A stretch of DNA of 64,000 nucleotides from the NCBI RefSeq assembly GCF_039530225.1, contig NZ_BAAAOH010000001.1, forward strand, positions 248,001 through 312,000, in the 5' to 3' direction. The notes under the pieces are model-generated. The model saw only the letters and a list, made by a program, of their open reading frames with translations, ran no database searches and was not told where the DNA came from. Numbering within the stretch: the stretch's first letter is position 1; every line of letters starts with the position of its first letter. This stretch comes from Microbacterium pumilum (lineage in GTDB: Bacteria; Actinomycetota; Actinomycetes; Actinomycetales; Microbacteriaceae). This document shows, in pieces, positions 32,620 to 40,656 of this stretch. A program made the translations under genes and the position numbers.

Positions 32620-34797
32620 TCAGCCTCCGAGCGAGAAGACCGGCGCGGTCTGCACCGAGCCGAAGATGTCGAACAGGGTCGAGATCTGCGTCCACGCGAC
32701 CCCGAACCACACGTCGTCGGTGCCCGACCACCGGCGGATCCGGATGTCGTACGTCTCGCCCGCCTTGGCGTCGAACTCGGCGATCTCGTAGCTGTTGTCC
32801 CACGACATGCTCGATGCGACGAGGGTGCCCGCCGAATCTCGCACCTCGACGTCGAGGTCGACAGAGAGCGTGTTCTGGTAGATCGACAGGAACAGGATGT
32901 CGGTCCGCGTCGCGTTCGAGTCCCATGCGAGCGCCACCTTGACGTGCGAGCCGAAGAACAGCGGCGCGGTCGGCGTCTTGATGCGGTAGCGGAACGTCGT
33001 GCGCCCCGACCCGTCGAGGTCGGACGATCGCAGCGTACCGACATCGAAGCCCCGCAGCGCGGGCGCGTTGTCGCGGCTCTGTCGCGAGCGCGCGATGTTC
33101 GTCGAGCGGTCGGCGTCGGCCGTGCCGGCGCCATCCCGCCCGTCGACACCTGCGACGAGATCAGCCCGCCAGCGGCCGCCGCTCGGGTTGCGCCACGCGC
33201 CGGCCATGAGCACCGCGCGCGTTCCCTCGGGCCACGACTTCAGTACCGGCGCCGCCTCCTGCACGCACGCCGCGATACCGGCGACGGCGGGCGCCGCGAA
33301 GCTCGTGCCACTGTCGGTGAGCCCGACGACTGTGACCCCGACGCCGTTCCCTGCGATCTCGGGCAGTTCCCGGTCGCCGTGGGTGGACTTGGGATTGCGG
33401 AACACCGAGTCCGACGCCATGGCGCCGGCGTTGTCATCGTGGCTGCCGACGGTCAGTCGGTTGTAGCCCTTGTGGTTGACGAACTCGGTCGACGAGCCGT
33501 TGCCGGATGCCTCGACGATCGTCGGGAAGGGCCAGTGCAGCGCGAGCCAGTCCTTGTAGTTGTCGTCGTGCGACAGCGAATCGCTCGTCTGCTCGGCATC
33601 GCGATGGAAGCTCTGGCTGATCACGGTGCAGCCCTGGTCCTGCGCGGCCCAGCGGATCGCGTCGAGGTCGTAGCTGTTCGCCGAGAACAGGTTGGCATCG
33701 GGGGCATGCCCGTGCGGGCGATTGCGCTCGGTGTTGCGGATGATCCCGTGCGTCATCCGTGCGTGACTGCTCGACCCGCTGCCCGTCTGGTACTGGCCGG
33801 AGATGGAGAGGTTCGTCGTCACATCGGGGCCAGGCTCGTACACCGCGACATCCACGCCCGCGCCGGTGAAGCCGGCCGAGTGGGCGTCGTCGCTGTTGTG
33901 CACCGCGATCGAGTCGTTGAGGTCGAGGACTCCCTCGCGGTCATGAAGGAAGACTCCGGCGACGAGCTCGTGCTCTGCGAGCTTGCGGATCGCGTCGGCC
34001 GGGATGCGGCCGTAGACGACCGGCGCCGCGGGATCGATGCGCTCGGGCTCGAGGCCGTACTCGCGCGTGACCTCGGCGAGGTTCTCGCCGAGCGCCGTCC
34101 ATTCCTGCCGAGTCCGTGCTTCGACGCGGCTGGGCTTGCGCGCCGGGCGCTTCTCGGACTTCTCCGTCGCCGGCAGATCAATGCCGCGAGTGGATGCCCA
34201 CACGGCGACCTCCACATCGCCGCCCTGCTCGAGCCGTTCGAACAAAGCCGGCTCGATGCGGCCGTACCTCTCTTGCCGCCGCTTCGCGAGCGCCGCGAGC
34301 TCGTCGTCGATGTCGATGCGCTCCCCGATCTGGTCGAATGCAAGCGTGACCGCCTTCTCCCCATCCCGGGTCACGGCCTTGAAGACGTCGCGGAACTCGC
34401 CGTCGACCCCCGCTCCCATCGGCAGCGACTCGATGTCGAGCTCGCCGATGCGGATCCGCGTCGCGTGCAGCACGGCGAGGCCCTGGTCGAGCGCCGCAGG
34501 CGTGTCGACGACGACGACGTCGAATGCGGCATCCTGCCTGCCCTTCTGCTTGCGTTGGGCCGGGATTCCGTTCACGAGCACGGTGTGGCCGCCGATCGTG
34601 AGCCCCGAAGTGTCGATGACGAGCGCCTCACCCTCGAAGGTCACCCCCGCGTCCCCGCCGCCCGTGACCACGACGGCGTGCGCGTCGCGCTCGCCGAACT
34701 CCCCCGTGATGCGGATCGGGCGCCCCCGGCGCACGATCTCGCCTGATGCGATGTCAGCGACGGGGACCGAGCCCCGGTTCCGAATGCTGCGAGCCAT
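32620..34797 (-). CDS. Subtilisin-like (S8) peptidase with altered catalytic Asp, cytoplasmic
   Basis: 725 residues. Residues 1-300 match no domain I recognise and are rich in charged residues. The subtilase core follows: VDVAVYEPGP near 315-324, where the catalytic Asp is replaced by E321; THGIIRNT with His350; the oxyanion Asn in EASGNGSS (N433); and the nucleophile GTSFAAPAVAG (S499). The C-terminal 110 residues form a beta domain like the pre-peptidase C-terminal type (DLDVEVRDSAG, AGETYDIRIRRW). There is no signal peptide, although subtilases are normally secreted. The ATG at 34797 has GGAGGG upstream. It may be an active variant, an inactive binding protein, or part of a defence or self-processing system. 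Confidence 0.75.
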   Translation of the reverse strand: MARSIRNRGSVPVADIASGEIVRRGRPIRITGEFGERDAHAVVVTGGGDAGVTFEGEALVIDTSGLTIGGHTVLVNGIPAQRKQKGRQDAAFDVVVVDTPAALDQGLAVLHATRIRIGELDIESLPMGAGVDGEFRDVFKAVTRDGEKAVTLAFDQIGERIDIDDELAALAKRRQERYGRIEPALFERLEQGGDVEVAVWASTRGIDLPATEKSEKRPARKPSRVEARTRQEWTALGENLAEVTREYGLEPERIDPAAPVVYGRIPADAIRKLAEHELVAGVFLHDREGVLDLNDSIAVHNSDDAHSAGFTGAGVDVAVYEPGPDVTTNLSISGQYQTGSGSSSHARMTHGIIRNTERNRPHGHAPDANLFSANSYDLDAIRWAAQDQGCTVISQSFHRDAEQTSDSLSHDDNYKDWLALHWPFPTIVEASGNGSSTEFVNHKGYNRLTVGSHDDNAGAMASDSVFRNPKSTHGDRELPEIAGNGVGVTVVGLTDSGTSFAAPAVAGIAACVQEAAPVLKSWPEGTRAVLMAGAWRNPSGGRWRADLVAGVDGRDGAGTADADRSTNIARSRQSRDNAPALRGFDVGTLRSSDLDGSGRTTFRYRIKTPTAPLFFGSHVKVALAWDSNATRTDILFLSIYQNTLSVDLDVEVRDSAGTLVASSMSWDNSYEIAEFDAKAGETYDIRIRRWSGTDDVWFGVAWTQISTLFDIFGSVQTAPVFSLGG

Positions 34798-35032
34798 GTC
34801 GAACCCTCCACACGTGTCACGCCTTCTCTGGCGTGCATCCCCCCTGAAGAGTCGTCCTTTGCGAGGCGTGATACAACCCACCGGTGCCGTCGCGAACCTG
34901 GGGATCTGCCGCGCCCGGGCTCGGCGCCGGGCACCAGGTGGTCTACTTGATGCACGGTTGTCCCCGGACCCCGGTTGACCGTCCTGCTGCCGCATTGGCC
35001 GCGGACCGATCTACCGATGGAACGAGGCTCTG

Positions 35033-36139
35033 ATGAGCAGCACACCCGCACCCGTCCTGCTCGATAGTCGCGTCCGCACGACCACGCCTCGCGGCGAGAA
35101 GTCCAGCCCGACCACCGAGTATTCGGCGCTGCTGCGCACGGTCCGCGATCAGGGCCTCCTGAAGCGTCGGACCGGGTTCTACATCCTCATGTTCGCCGCG
35201 GTCTCGCTGGCCCTGGCCGGAGCGGTCGCGGGGTTCGTCCTGCTCGGGGACTCCTGGTACCAGCTCCTCATCGCCGGCGCGCTCGGCGTGATCCTGACCC
35301 AGTTCGCCTTCCTCGCCCACGAGGCGTCCCATCGCCAGGTGTTCGAGTCCGGCAAAGCGAACGACCGCGCAGCCCGCCTGGTCGCGAACCTCATCGTGGG
35401 CATCAGCTATTCGTGGTGGATGACCAAGCACAGCCGGCACCACGCCAACCCGAACGTGCTCGGCAAGGATCCCGACATCGAGCGAGACGTGATCTCGTTC
35501 ACCGAGGAGGATGCCGCACGCGCGACCGGTCTCTACGGCTGGTTCACCCGCCGCCAGGGTTACCTGTTCTTCCCGATCCTCATGTTCGAGGGCCTCAATC
35601 TGCACGTCCGCGGACTCCGCACCGTCTTCGGGCGCGGCAGGGTCGACAAGCGCTGGGTCGAGATGGGGATGCTGGTGCCCCGGCTCGTGATCTATGTCGC
35701 GCTGATCTTCGTGCTTCTGCCCCCGGGTCTGGCATTCGCGTTCCTAGGCGTCCAGCTCGCCGTCTTCGGGGTCTACATGGGAGCCTCGTTCGCGCCGAAC
35801 CACAAGGGCATGCCGCTCCTCCCGCGCGACTCGAAGGTGGACTTCCTCCGCCGCCAGGTGCTCACGTCGCGCAACATCCGCGGCGGCCGGCTGGTCGACG
35901 TCTTCATGGGCGGGCTCAACTACCAGATCGAGCACCACCTGTTCCCGAACATGCCGCGACCGAACCTCAAGCACGCGCAGAAGCTCGCGCGGGCGTACTG
36001 CGCGGATCACTCGATCGACTACACCGAGACATCCCTCATGCAGTCCTACGGGATCGTCATCCGCTACCTCAACCGCGTGGGACTCTCCGCCGGCGGCGAC
36101 CCGTTCGACTGCCCCGCGGCATCCGCGTACGGACGCTAG
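35033..36139 (+). CDS. Fatty acid desaturase (acyl-lipid type)
   Basis: 368 residues, integral membrane. Three histidine boxes bind the di-iron centre: HEASH (96-100), HSRHH (133-137) and QIEHH (298-302). Hydrophobic helices are near 50-70, 78-95, 118-130, 212-232 and 235-252. It should introduce a double bond into membrane acyl chains, probably using ferredoxin or a reductase encoded elsewhere. The starting ATG 35033 is preceded by CGAGG. It is divergent from the subtilase across 235 nt and converges on the GNAT-AAA gene, with the two stop codons sharing 4 nt. Confidence 0.9.
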   Translation: MSSTPAPVLLDSRVRTTTPRGEKSSPTTEYSALLRTVRDQGLLKRRTGFYILMFAAVSLALAGAVAGFVLLGDSWYQLLIAGALGVILTQFAFLAHEASHRQVFESGKANDRAARLVANLIVGISYSWWMTKHSRHHANPNVLGKDPDIERDVISFTEEDAARATGLYGWFTRRQGYLFFPILMFEGLNLHVRGLRTVFGRGRVDKRWVEMGMLVPRLVIYVALIFVLLPPGLAFAFLGVQLAVFGVYMGASFAPNHKGMPLLPRDSKVDFLRRQVLTSRNIRGGRLVDVFMGGLNYQIEHHLFPNMPRPNLKHAQKLARAYCADHSIDYTETSLMQSYGIVIRYLNRVGLSAGGDPFDCPAASAYGR

Positions 36140-37416
36140 AGCCGACCGACGGTCTCGATGTCTTCCCAGAACTCCGCGGCGACCTCGGCGGACACCGTGG
36201 TGCGCGTGGCTGAGATCGCACCCACGTAGTCCTCCAGGAACGGACCCTCGGGGCTCTCGGCTCCGGAGTAGACCGCGTTCTCGAGCGCGGCCTGCGAGGC
36301 CTTCCGCGCGGCGTATTCGATGTCGGCCGGCGAGAAGCCTTCGGTCATCGACACGAGGGTCTGCACGTCGATGTCGACGGCTGCGGCGGGGATGTACCGC
36401 TCCCAGATCGCGCTTCGCGCCTCCTCGTCGGGCAGGCCGATCGGGATGACGTAGTCGAACCGGCCATGGCGGAGGAACGCGGCATCCAGTGCCCGAATGA
36501 AGTTCGTCGCGCAGATCAGCAGCCGACCCGGCTGCTCGCGGAACGCCGGGATGATCTTCAGCAGCTCGTTGGTCACGCCCTGGGTGGGCGACGGCGGCTC
36601 ACCCTGCCGGTGCGATGCGATCTCTTCGACTTCGTCGATGAAAACCACCGCGTGCTCGAGCTCCGAGATGGCGGTGAACGTCTGCCGCAGGGCGCCCGCG
36701 AGGCCATCGGGACTCGCCGCGAGCCGGGAAGGGAAGACCTCGACGAACGACCACTCGAGCCGGGACGCGATCGCCTTGGCGAACGTCGTCTTGCCCGTCC
36801 CGGGCGGTCCGAACAGCACGATGGCGCGCGGCGGCACGACGCCGAAGCGGTCGGCGAGCTCGGACTGTGCGAGCGGCATGACGACACGTCGCTCGAGGAG
36901 GGCCTTCTCGGCGTTCATACCGCCGACGGCATCCCAGAGGCCTCGGGGAAGCACGCGGCCGCCCAGTTCGGCCAGGATCTTCAGCTCTTCACGCTGCACC
37001 GGGATGTGCCGCTCGAAGTAGTGCAGGTCCTGCTTGAGGACGAATCCCTGATGGAGGAATGCTCCGACCCGCGTCTCCTCGGCGGGCATGAGCGCCGACA
37101 GCTTCGAGATGCCCTGCGGCGCCATGCGTGCTTCGAGCGCCGCCAGCAGCGACGAGCCGATCCCCTGACCGCGCAGATCGGACGCGGTCGCGAGGAATAC
37201 GACCCACCCCTGTGCGTGGGCCGTCCGTCCGATCGCGGCGCCGACGACGTGCTCGCCCACGACCGCGACCACCGCGTGGTCCTTCGCGCACGAGGCCAGC
37301 ACCTCGGCGAGGTTGTAGACCGGCTCGGCGTCGGCCGTGTTGACCTGCTCCCAGAGGCGGAGGATGCCGTCGACATCCTCCGAGTGGTAGTCCCGTATGC
37401 GCCAGCCGGTCATCAC
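36136..37416 (-). CDS. GNAT acetyltransferase fused to an AAA+ ATPase
   Basis: 426 residues with two domains. Residues 1-140 form a GNAT fold with the acetyl-CoA loop RGQGIGSSLL (82-91). Residues 160-400 form an AAA+ module with Walker A GPPGTGKTT (203-211), Walker B VVFIDEVEE (257-265), sensor 1 ATN (303-305), an arginine-finger stretch RHGRFD (316-321) and a sensor 2-like helix SPADIEYAARKA. The ATPase is of the FtsH/Cdc48-related type. The combination suggests a remodelling machine that recognises or modifies protein N-termini or lysines. The start has GGGAGG upstream. The two stop codons of this gene and the desaturase overlap by 4 nt. Confidence 0.85.
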   Translation of the reverse strand: MMTGWRIRDYHSEDVDGILRLWEQVNTADAEPVYNLAEVLASCAKDHAVVAVVGEHVVGAAIGRTAHAQGWVVFLATASDLRGQGIGSSLLAALEARMAPQGISKLSALMPAEETRVGAFLHQGFVLKQDLHYFERHIPVQREELKILAELGGRVLPRGLWDAVGGMNAEKALLERRVVMPLAQSELADRFGVVPPRAIVLFGPPGTGKTTFAKAIASRLEWSFVEVFPSRLAASPDGLAGALRQTFTAISELEHAVVFIDEVEEIASHRQGEPPSPTQGVTNELLKIIPAFREQPGRLLICATNFIRALDAAFLRHGRFDYVIPIGLPDEEARSAIWERYIPAAAVDIDVQTLVSMTEGFSPADIEYAARKASQAALENAVYSGAESPEGPFLEDYVGAISATRTTVSAEVAAEFWEDIETVGRL

Positions 37417-37432
37417 GCCTCCCGGGCCCAGC

Positions 37433-37740
37433 CTATGAGGTCGCGGAGTCGCCCAAGCCGAATGCTCCGAACGCGACTATCTCACCCGCGGCCTCCAGCT
37501 GAGGCTGCTCGGTCTCCGACGGCGACGGCGTCGACGACGGTTGCGGATTCTGGAGCTAGGCGACCGCCCCCTCGAAGGTGGCGATGGTGGCGGCATCCAC
37601 TGTGCCCGTCGGCTCGACGCCCAGGCGGTCTGGAACTCCTGTACCGCCGCGGTCAACTCGGGCGTCCAGACCCTGCGGGGCCTCGACCGCTGCGACGGTC
37701 GCCGGCCCATGCACCCCGTCGACGCAGCGGTGTAGCAGCC
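37433..37740 (-). pseudogene. Decayed peptidoglycan-binding-domain protein
   Basis: Reading on the minus strand, one frame gives DGVHGPATVAAVEAPQ and, further on, LGVEPTGTVDAATIATFE followed by a TAG at 37558-37556. The linking stretch TPELTAAVQEFQTA, which joins these parts in real peptidoglycan-binding domains, is in a different frame. After the TAG the first frame continues as a Pro/Ser/Thr-rich tail, NPQPSSTPSPSETEQ, to a TAG at 37435-37433. Two compensating frameshifts and a likely Glu-to-stop change therefore break the gene, and its 5-prime end is cut off at the neighbouring gene. It was probably a secreted or anchored cell-wall-binding protein. Sequencing errors could mimic frameshifts but hardly all three lesions. 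Confidence 0.6.
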
Positions 37741-37744
37741 CGCG

Positions 37745-38323
37745 TCAGTTCGCGACGTTGAATCCACCGGTCCACGCGAGCTTCTCGCCGATCGCGAGCG
37801 TGAGCTGCAGGAACCCGAGTGCTTCGAGCTCGTGGGCGCGCGCGAGCGCCCCTGCATCGATGGCGGCAAGCCCACCGGCCGTGACGGCGTCGGCGAGGGT
37901 GCGCTTTGCGTCCGCGTCATCGCCAGCGATCAAGACCGTCGCGGGAAGTCCGCCGACCTGTTTGCTCGCGAGGGTCGCGACCAAGTTCGTGTTGAACGCC
38001 TTCAGCACCTTGCTTTCCGGAAGCTTCGCCTGGATCTGCGCAGCTGCGGAGCTTCCGTCCGGCACAACCAGCGAGTCGAGGGTCGAGAAGTCGAGCGGGT
38101 TGCTGATGTCCACGACCGTCTTGCCGGCCAGCTGATCATGGTATGCGGCGACGACGTCATCGATTGCGGGGTAAGGGACGGCGAGGATGACGACATCCCC
38201 GACGATCGGAGCGCTGCCGACGTCTGCGTGCGCGACGTGGGTCACACCGTTCCCGCCTGCCGCGAAGAGGGCGCCGATCGCGTCTCCCATCTTGCCGGTG
38301 CCAATGATCGTGAAGTTCGTCAT
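37745..38323 (-). CDS. F420-dependent NADP oxidoreductase-like protein
   Basis: 192 residues, a single Rossmann domain with the N-terminal motif FTIIGTGKMGDAIG, then DVVILAVPYPAIDDVV and DISNPLDF. It matches the NADP oxidoreductase coenzyme-F420-dependent family; small members also act as general NADP-dependent reductases, so F420 use is not certain. It is divergent from a MarR gene across 124 nt that carries two palindromes close to the MarR start, so MarR control is likely. Its stop lies 5 nt from the decayed peptidoglycan-binding remnant. Confidence 0.8.
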   Translation of the reverse strand: MTNFTIIGTGKMGDAIGALFAAGGNGVTHVAHADVGSAPIVGDVVILAVPYPAIDDVVAAYHDQLAGKTVVDISNPLDFSTLDSLVVPDGSSAAAQIQAKLPESKVLKAFNTNLVATLASKQVGGLPATVLIAGDDADAKRTLADAVTAGGLAAIDAGALARAHELEALGFLQLTLAIGEKLAWTGGFNVAN

Positions 38324-38389
38324 GACGTGCTCCTGTTCGTTTGTCGTCGTCCGGTGGTGGACGCGCGATACTGAGATAAACTAAGTGTC

Positions 38390-38421
38390 TAGGAACTATA
38401 TTCCTAAGAATCTAATTCCTT
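38390..38421. promoter_or_regulatory. Tandem palindromes upstream of marR-like gene
   Basis: The first site is TAGGAA-CTATA-TTCCTA (38390-38406), with perfect 6-bp arms. The second, AAGAAT-CTAA-TTCCTT (38406-38421), has one mismatched pair and shares one base with the first. They lie between the divergent oxidoreductase and MarR genes, the normal place for MarR autoregulation. Confidence 0.65.
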
Positions 38422-38447
38422 CGACTGTAACGAATGGATGGACTCGA

Positions 38448-38864
38448 GTGGACTTCTTCGACACGTTGGTGCGGTTCGAGACCGCGCTCTGGAATACCGT
38501 CGAGCGCGAACTCGTCGACGATCGGCAGGTGGGCCTTGGCACGCTCACCGCCCTGCGCGTCCTGCATCGGCATGACGGGCGCGGTCGAGTACAGGACCTC
38601 AGCCGTGAACTTTCCCTCACCATCGGGGCGGCGAGCAAACTCGCCGACCGTCTCGAGAGAGATGGCCTCGCCCTCCGTCGCCCTCACCCCACCGACCGCC
38701 GCTCCTCGTTGGTGTCGCTCACCGAATCGGGCGAAACCGCACGAACGGCAGGCGAGGGAGTGCTCGCGCACGCTCTGGACGAGGTCCTCGGAACTGACGA
38801 AGACGTCGCGGTCGCGGCATCCGCCCTCAAGCGGCTGCAGGCACGACTGGACGCACGATCGTGA
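38448..38864 (+). CDS. MarR-family transcriptional regulator
   Basis: About 138 residues from GTG 38448 (VDFFDTLVRFETALW). The winged helix (RVQDLSRELSLTIGAASKLADRLERDGL, quoted in part) ends in the wing RRPHPTDRRSSLVSLTESG, the diagnostic DxR motif of the family. A GTG 63 nt further upstream is in frame but would put the tandem palindromes inside the coding region, so the shorter start is preferred. The stop overlaps the GTG of the next gene. The protein probably represses its own unit and the divergent oxidoreductase. The ligand is unknown. Confidence 0.82.
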   Translation: MDFFDTLVRFETALWNTVERELVDDRQVGLGTLTALRVLHRHDGRGRVQDLSRELSLTIGAASKLADRLERDGLALRRPHPTDRRSSLVSLTESGETARTAGEGVLAHALDEVLGTDEDVAVAASALKRLQARLDARS

Positions 38865-39517
38865 CCGCCGAAAACCACGACCTCGCCGGGATCCCCGACG
38901 GTGCCGTGCTGCGATCCGTCACCGCAGGGCTCAGCAGCTTCGACCATCGCCGGGCGGTGCGGGTCTCACTCACCGACAAGGTCTCGCACGACGGCGTCGC
39001 GGGCGTCGACTATGTCGACCAGCCCACATTCGTCCAGATACCGACGACCTTCACATCCGGGCACATCAGTGTCGATATCGCGAGCCGGCTTCGTCCCGAT
39101 GCGCCGGAAGAGGCCCGCGGGTTCGTCGGCATCGCCTATCGGATCGGGCGGGGTCAGAAGCCCTCGTTCGAAGCGGTCTACCTTCGCCCCGCCAATGGAT
39201 GGCATACGGCTCCGACTGACGGACCGCGAAAGCTCCGCGCCATCCAGTACTTCGCCTACCCTGACTGGCCGTACAACAGACTTCGCGACGAACGCCCTGA
39301 CGGTGGGTACGAAGCTGCCGCCGACATCCGGCTCGACACCTGGATCCGGCTAGGCATCACCGTCCACGCCAGGAGTCTCTCGGCCGACGTCGACGGAACG
39401 ACCGTGCTCGAGGTGCCACATACCTTGGTCGAACCCACCGCTGGAGCGGTGGGACTCTTCGTCGACATCGGAACCGACGCGCACTTCTCGAACCTGACGA
39501 TCAGCCACGCGGACTGA
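38861..39517 (+). CDS. LamG/concanavalin-like beta-sandwich protein, unknown function
   Basis: 218 residues with no signal peptide. The sequence is beta-rich with SGHISVDIASRL, RGFVGIAYRIG, EAVYLRPANGWH and a final HFSNLTISHAD, a layout seen in LamG-like and DUF1080-related sugar-active proteins. I see no catalytic motif I can name. It starts with GTG 38861 overlapping the MarR stop (GTGA), so it is co-translated with the regulator, and a strong terminator hairpin begins immediately after its stop. It is probably a carbohydrate-binding or keto-glycoside-acting protein, by resemblance only. Confidence 0.6.
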   Translation: MTAENHDLAGIPDGAVLRSVTAGLSSFDHRRAVRVSLTDKVSHDGVAGVDYVDQPTFVQIPTTFTSGHISVDIASRLRPDAPEEARGFVGIAYRIGRGQKPSFEAVYLRPANGWHTAPTDGPRKLRAIQYFAYPDWPYNRLRDERPDGGYEAAADIRLDTWIRLGITVHARSLSADVDGTTVLEVPHTLVEPTAGAVGLFVDIGTDAHFSNLTISHAD

Positions 39518-39544
39518 CGGGATGCCGGGTGCACCGGCATCCCG
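39518..39544. terminator. Bidirectional terminator hairpin
   Basis: A perfect 11-bp stem (CGGGATGCCGG and its complement) with loop GTGCA begins at the base after the stop of the LamG-like gene, between two convergent genes. There is no T-run on either side, as is common in GC-rich actinobacteria. Confidence 0.75.
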
Positions 39545-39555
39545 CATCGCCTGAT

Positions 39556-40656
39556 CTACAGCGTCGCCGCCACCGGGTCCCAGCTCTCGGGGAGCGGTTC
39601 CGGCTTCGGGACGGATGAGGTGACATCCACCGGCTGGCCGGCTTCCGCGGCATCCGACACCGCGATGAGCACATCGAGCACATGGGCCGCGAGCGCACCC
39701 GTGGCCCGCTCGGCTGTGCCACCGCGGATCGCCCGGGCCAGATCGAGCACGCCCGAACCGCGACCGAAAGTCGATCCCACCGCCGGGAGGGTCGTGGGCT
39801 CGTCCTGCCCGAACGTCCACAGCATCGAGTCGCCGTCGAACATGTTCGGGTCGGGGAGCACGAGCGTCCCCTCGGTGCCGCTGATCTCGACGAAACCGTT
39901 GCGGGGCATCGCATTCTGGAAGCTGAACGTCGACTGCGATGACTGGCCGCCCTCGAAGCTGATCAGTGCGGCGTGGTGCGTGGGCACCTCGACCGCGAAC
40001 TCGGCGCCCGCGCGCGGGCCGCTGCCGATCGTGCGCACCTCGCGAGACTTCGACGACACGGCGCTGACCCGGCTGGCCGCCCCGAACGCGTGGACCAGCG
40101 TCGTGACGTAATACGGGCCGATGTCGAACAGCGGCCCGGCACCCACGGCGAACAGGAACTCCGGGTTCGGGTGCCAGGACTCCGGGCCGGGCACGTGGAA
40201 GAGCGTCGTCGCCGTGAGCGGTTCGCCGATGTCGCCGCGGGCGATGGCGCGCATCGCAGTCTGAATGCCGGCGCCGAGGACGGTGTCAGGTGCGCACGCC
40301 ACGCGCACACCGGCGGCATCCGCCGCGGCGAGCAGCGCGGCGGAGGACTCGTGGTCGAGGGCGAGAGGCTTCTCGCTCCACACGTGCTTTCCGGCCGCGA
40401 CGATCTGGTGGCCGATCTCGGTGTGCAGGACCGGGATCGTCAGGTTCACGACGATCTCGATCTCGTCGACCGCGAGCAGCTCCTCGGTGCTGCCGTACCC
40501 GGGCACGCCGTACTTCTCAGCCTGCGCGCGGGCACGGTCGGCGTCGATGTCGGCGACGAACAGCACCTTCAGGTCGGCGAACTGGGTCATGTTCTCGAGG
40601 TAGGTGCCACTGATGACGCCCGCCCCGATGACGCCAACCCCAACCGGGCCGCTCAC
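39556..40656 (-). CDS. Gfo/Idh/MocA-family oxidoreductase (module copy 2)
   Basis: 366 residues. The cofactor motif is GVIGAGVISGTYLENM, then SEKPLALDHESSA and the long conserved block GPESWHPNPEFLF...GPLFDIGPYYVTTL. The same block, with GPLFDIGPYY and RTIGSGP, is present in the dehydrogenase at 44746-45858, so the two are paralogues. It oxidises or reduces a glycoside or sugar with NAD(P). The GTG start at 40656 overlaps the preceding isomerase stop by 4 nt. It is the last gene of the seven-gene importer operon. Confidence 0.85.
   Translation of the reverse strand: MSGPVGVGVIGAGVISGTYLENMTQFADLKVLFVADIDADRARAQAEKYGVPGYGSTEELLAVDEIEIVVNLTIPVLHTEIGHQIVAAGKHVWSEKPLALDHESSAALLAAADAAGVRVACAPDTVLGAGIQTAMRAIARGDIGEPLTATTLFHVPGPESWHPNPEFLFAVGAGPLFDIGPYYVTTLVHAFGAASRVSAVSSKSREVRTIGSGPRAGAEFAVEVPTHHAALISFEGGQSSQSTFSFQNAMPRNGFVEISGTEGTLVLPDPNMFDGDSMLWTFGQDEPTTLPAVGSTFGRGSGVLDLARAIRGGTAERATGALAAHVLDVLIAVSDAAEAGQPVDVTSSVPKPEPLPESWDPVAATL

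Noticed and set aside
34911..34930. GC-rich hairpin between subtilase and desaturase genes
   Set aside because: A 6-bp stem in a divergent region cannot be told from background base composition.
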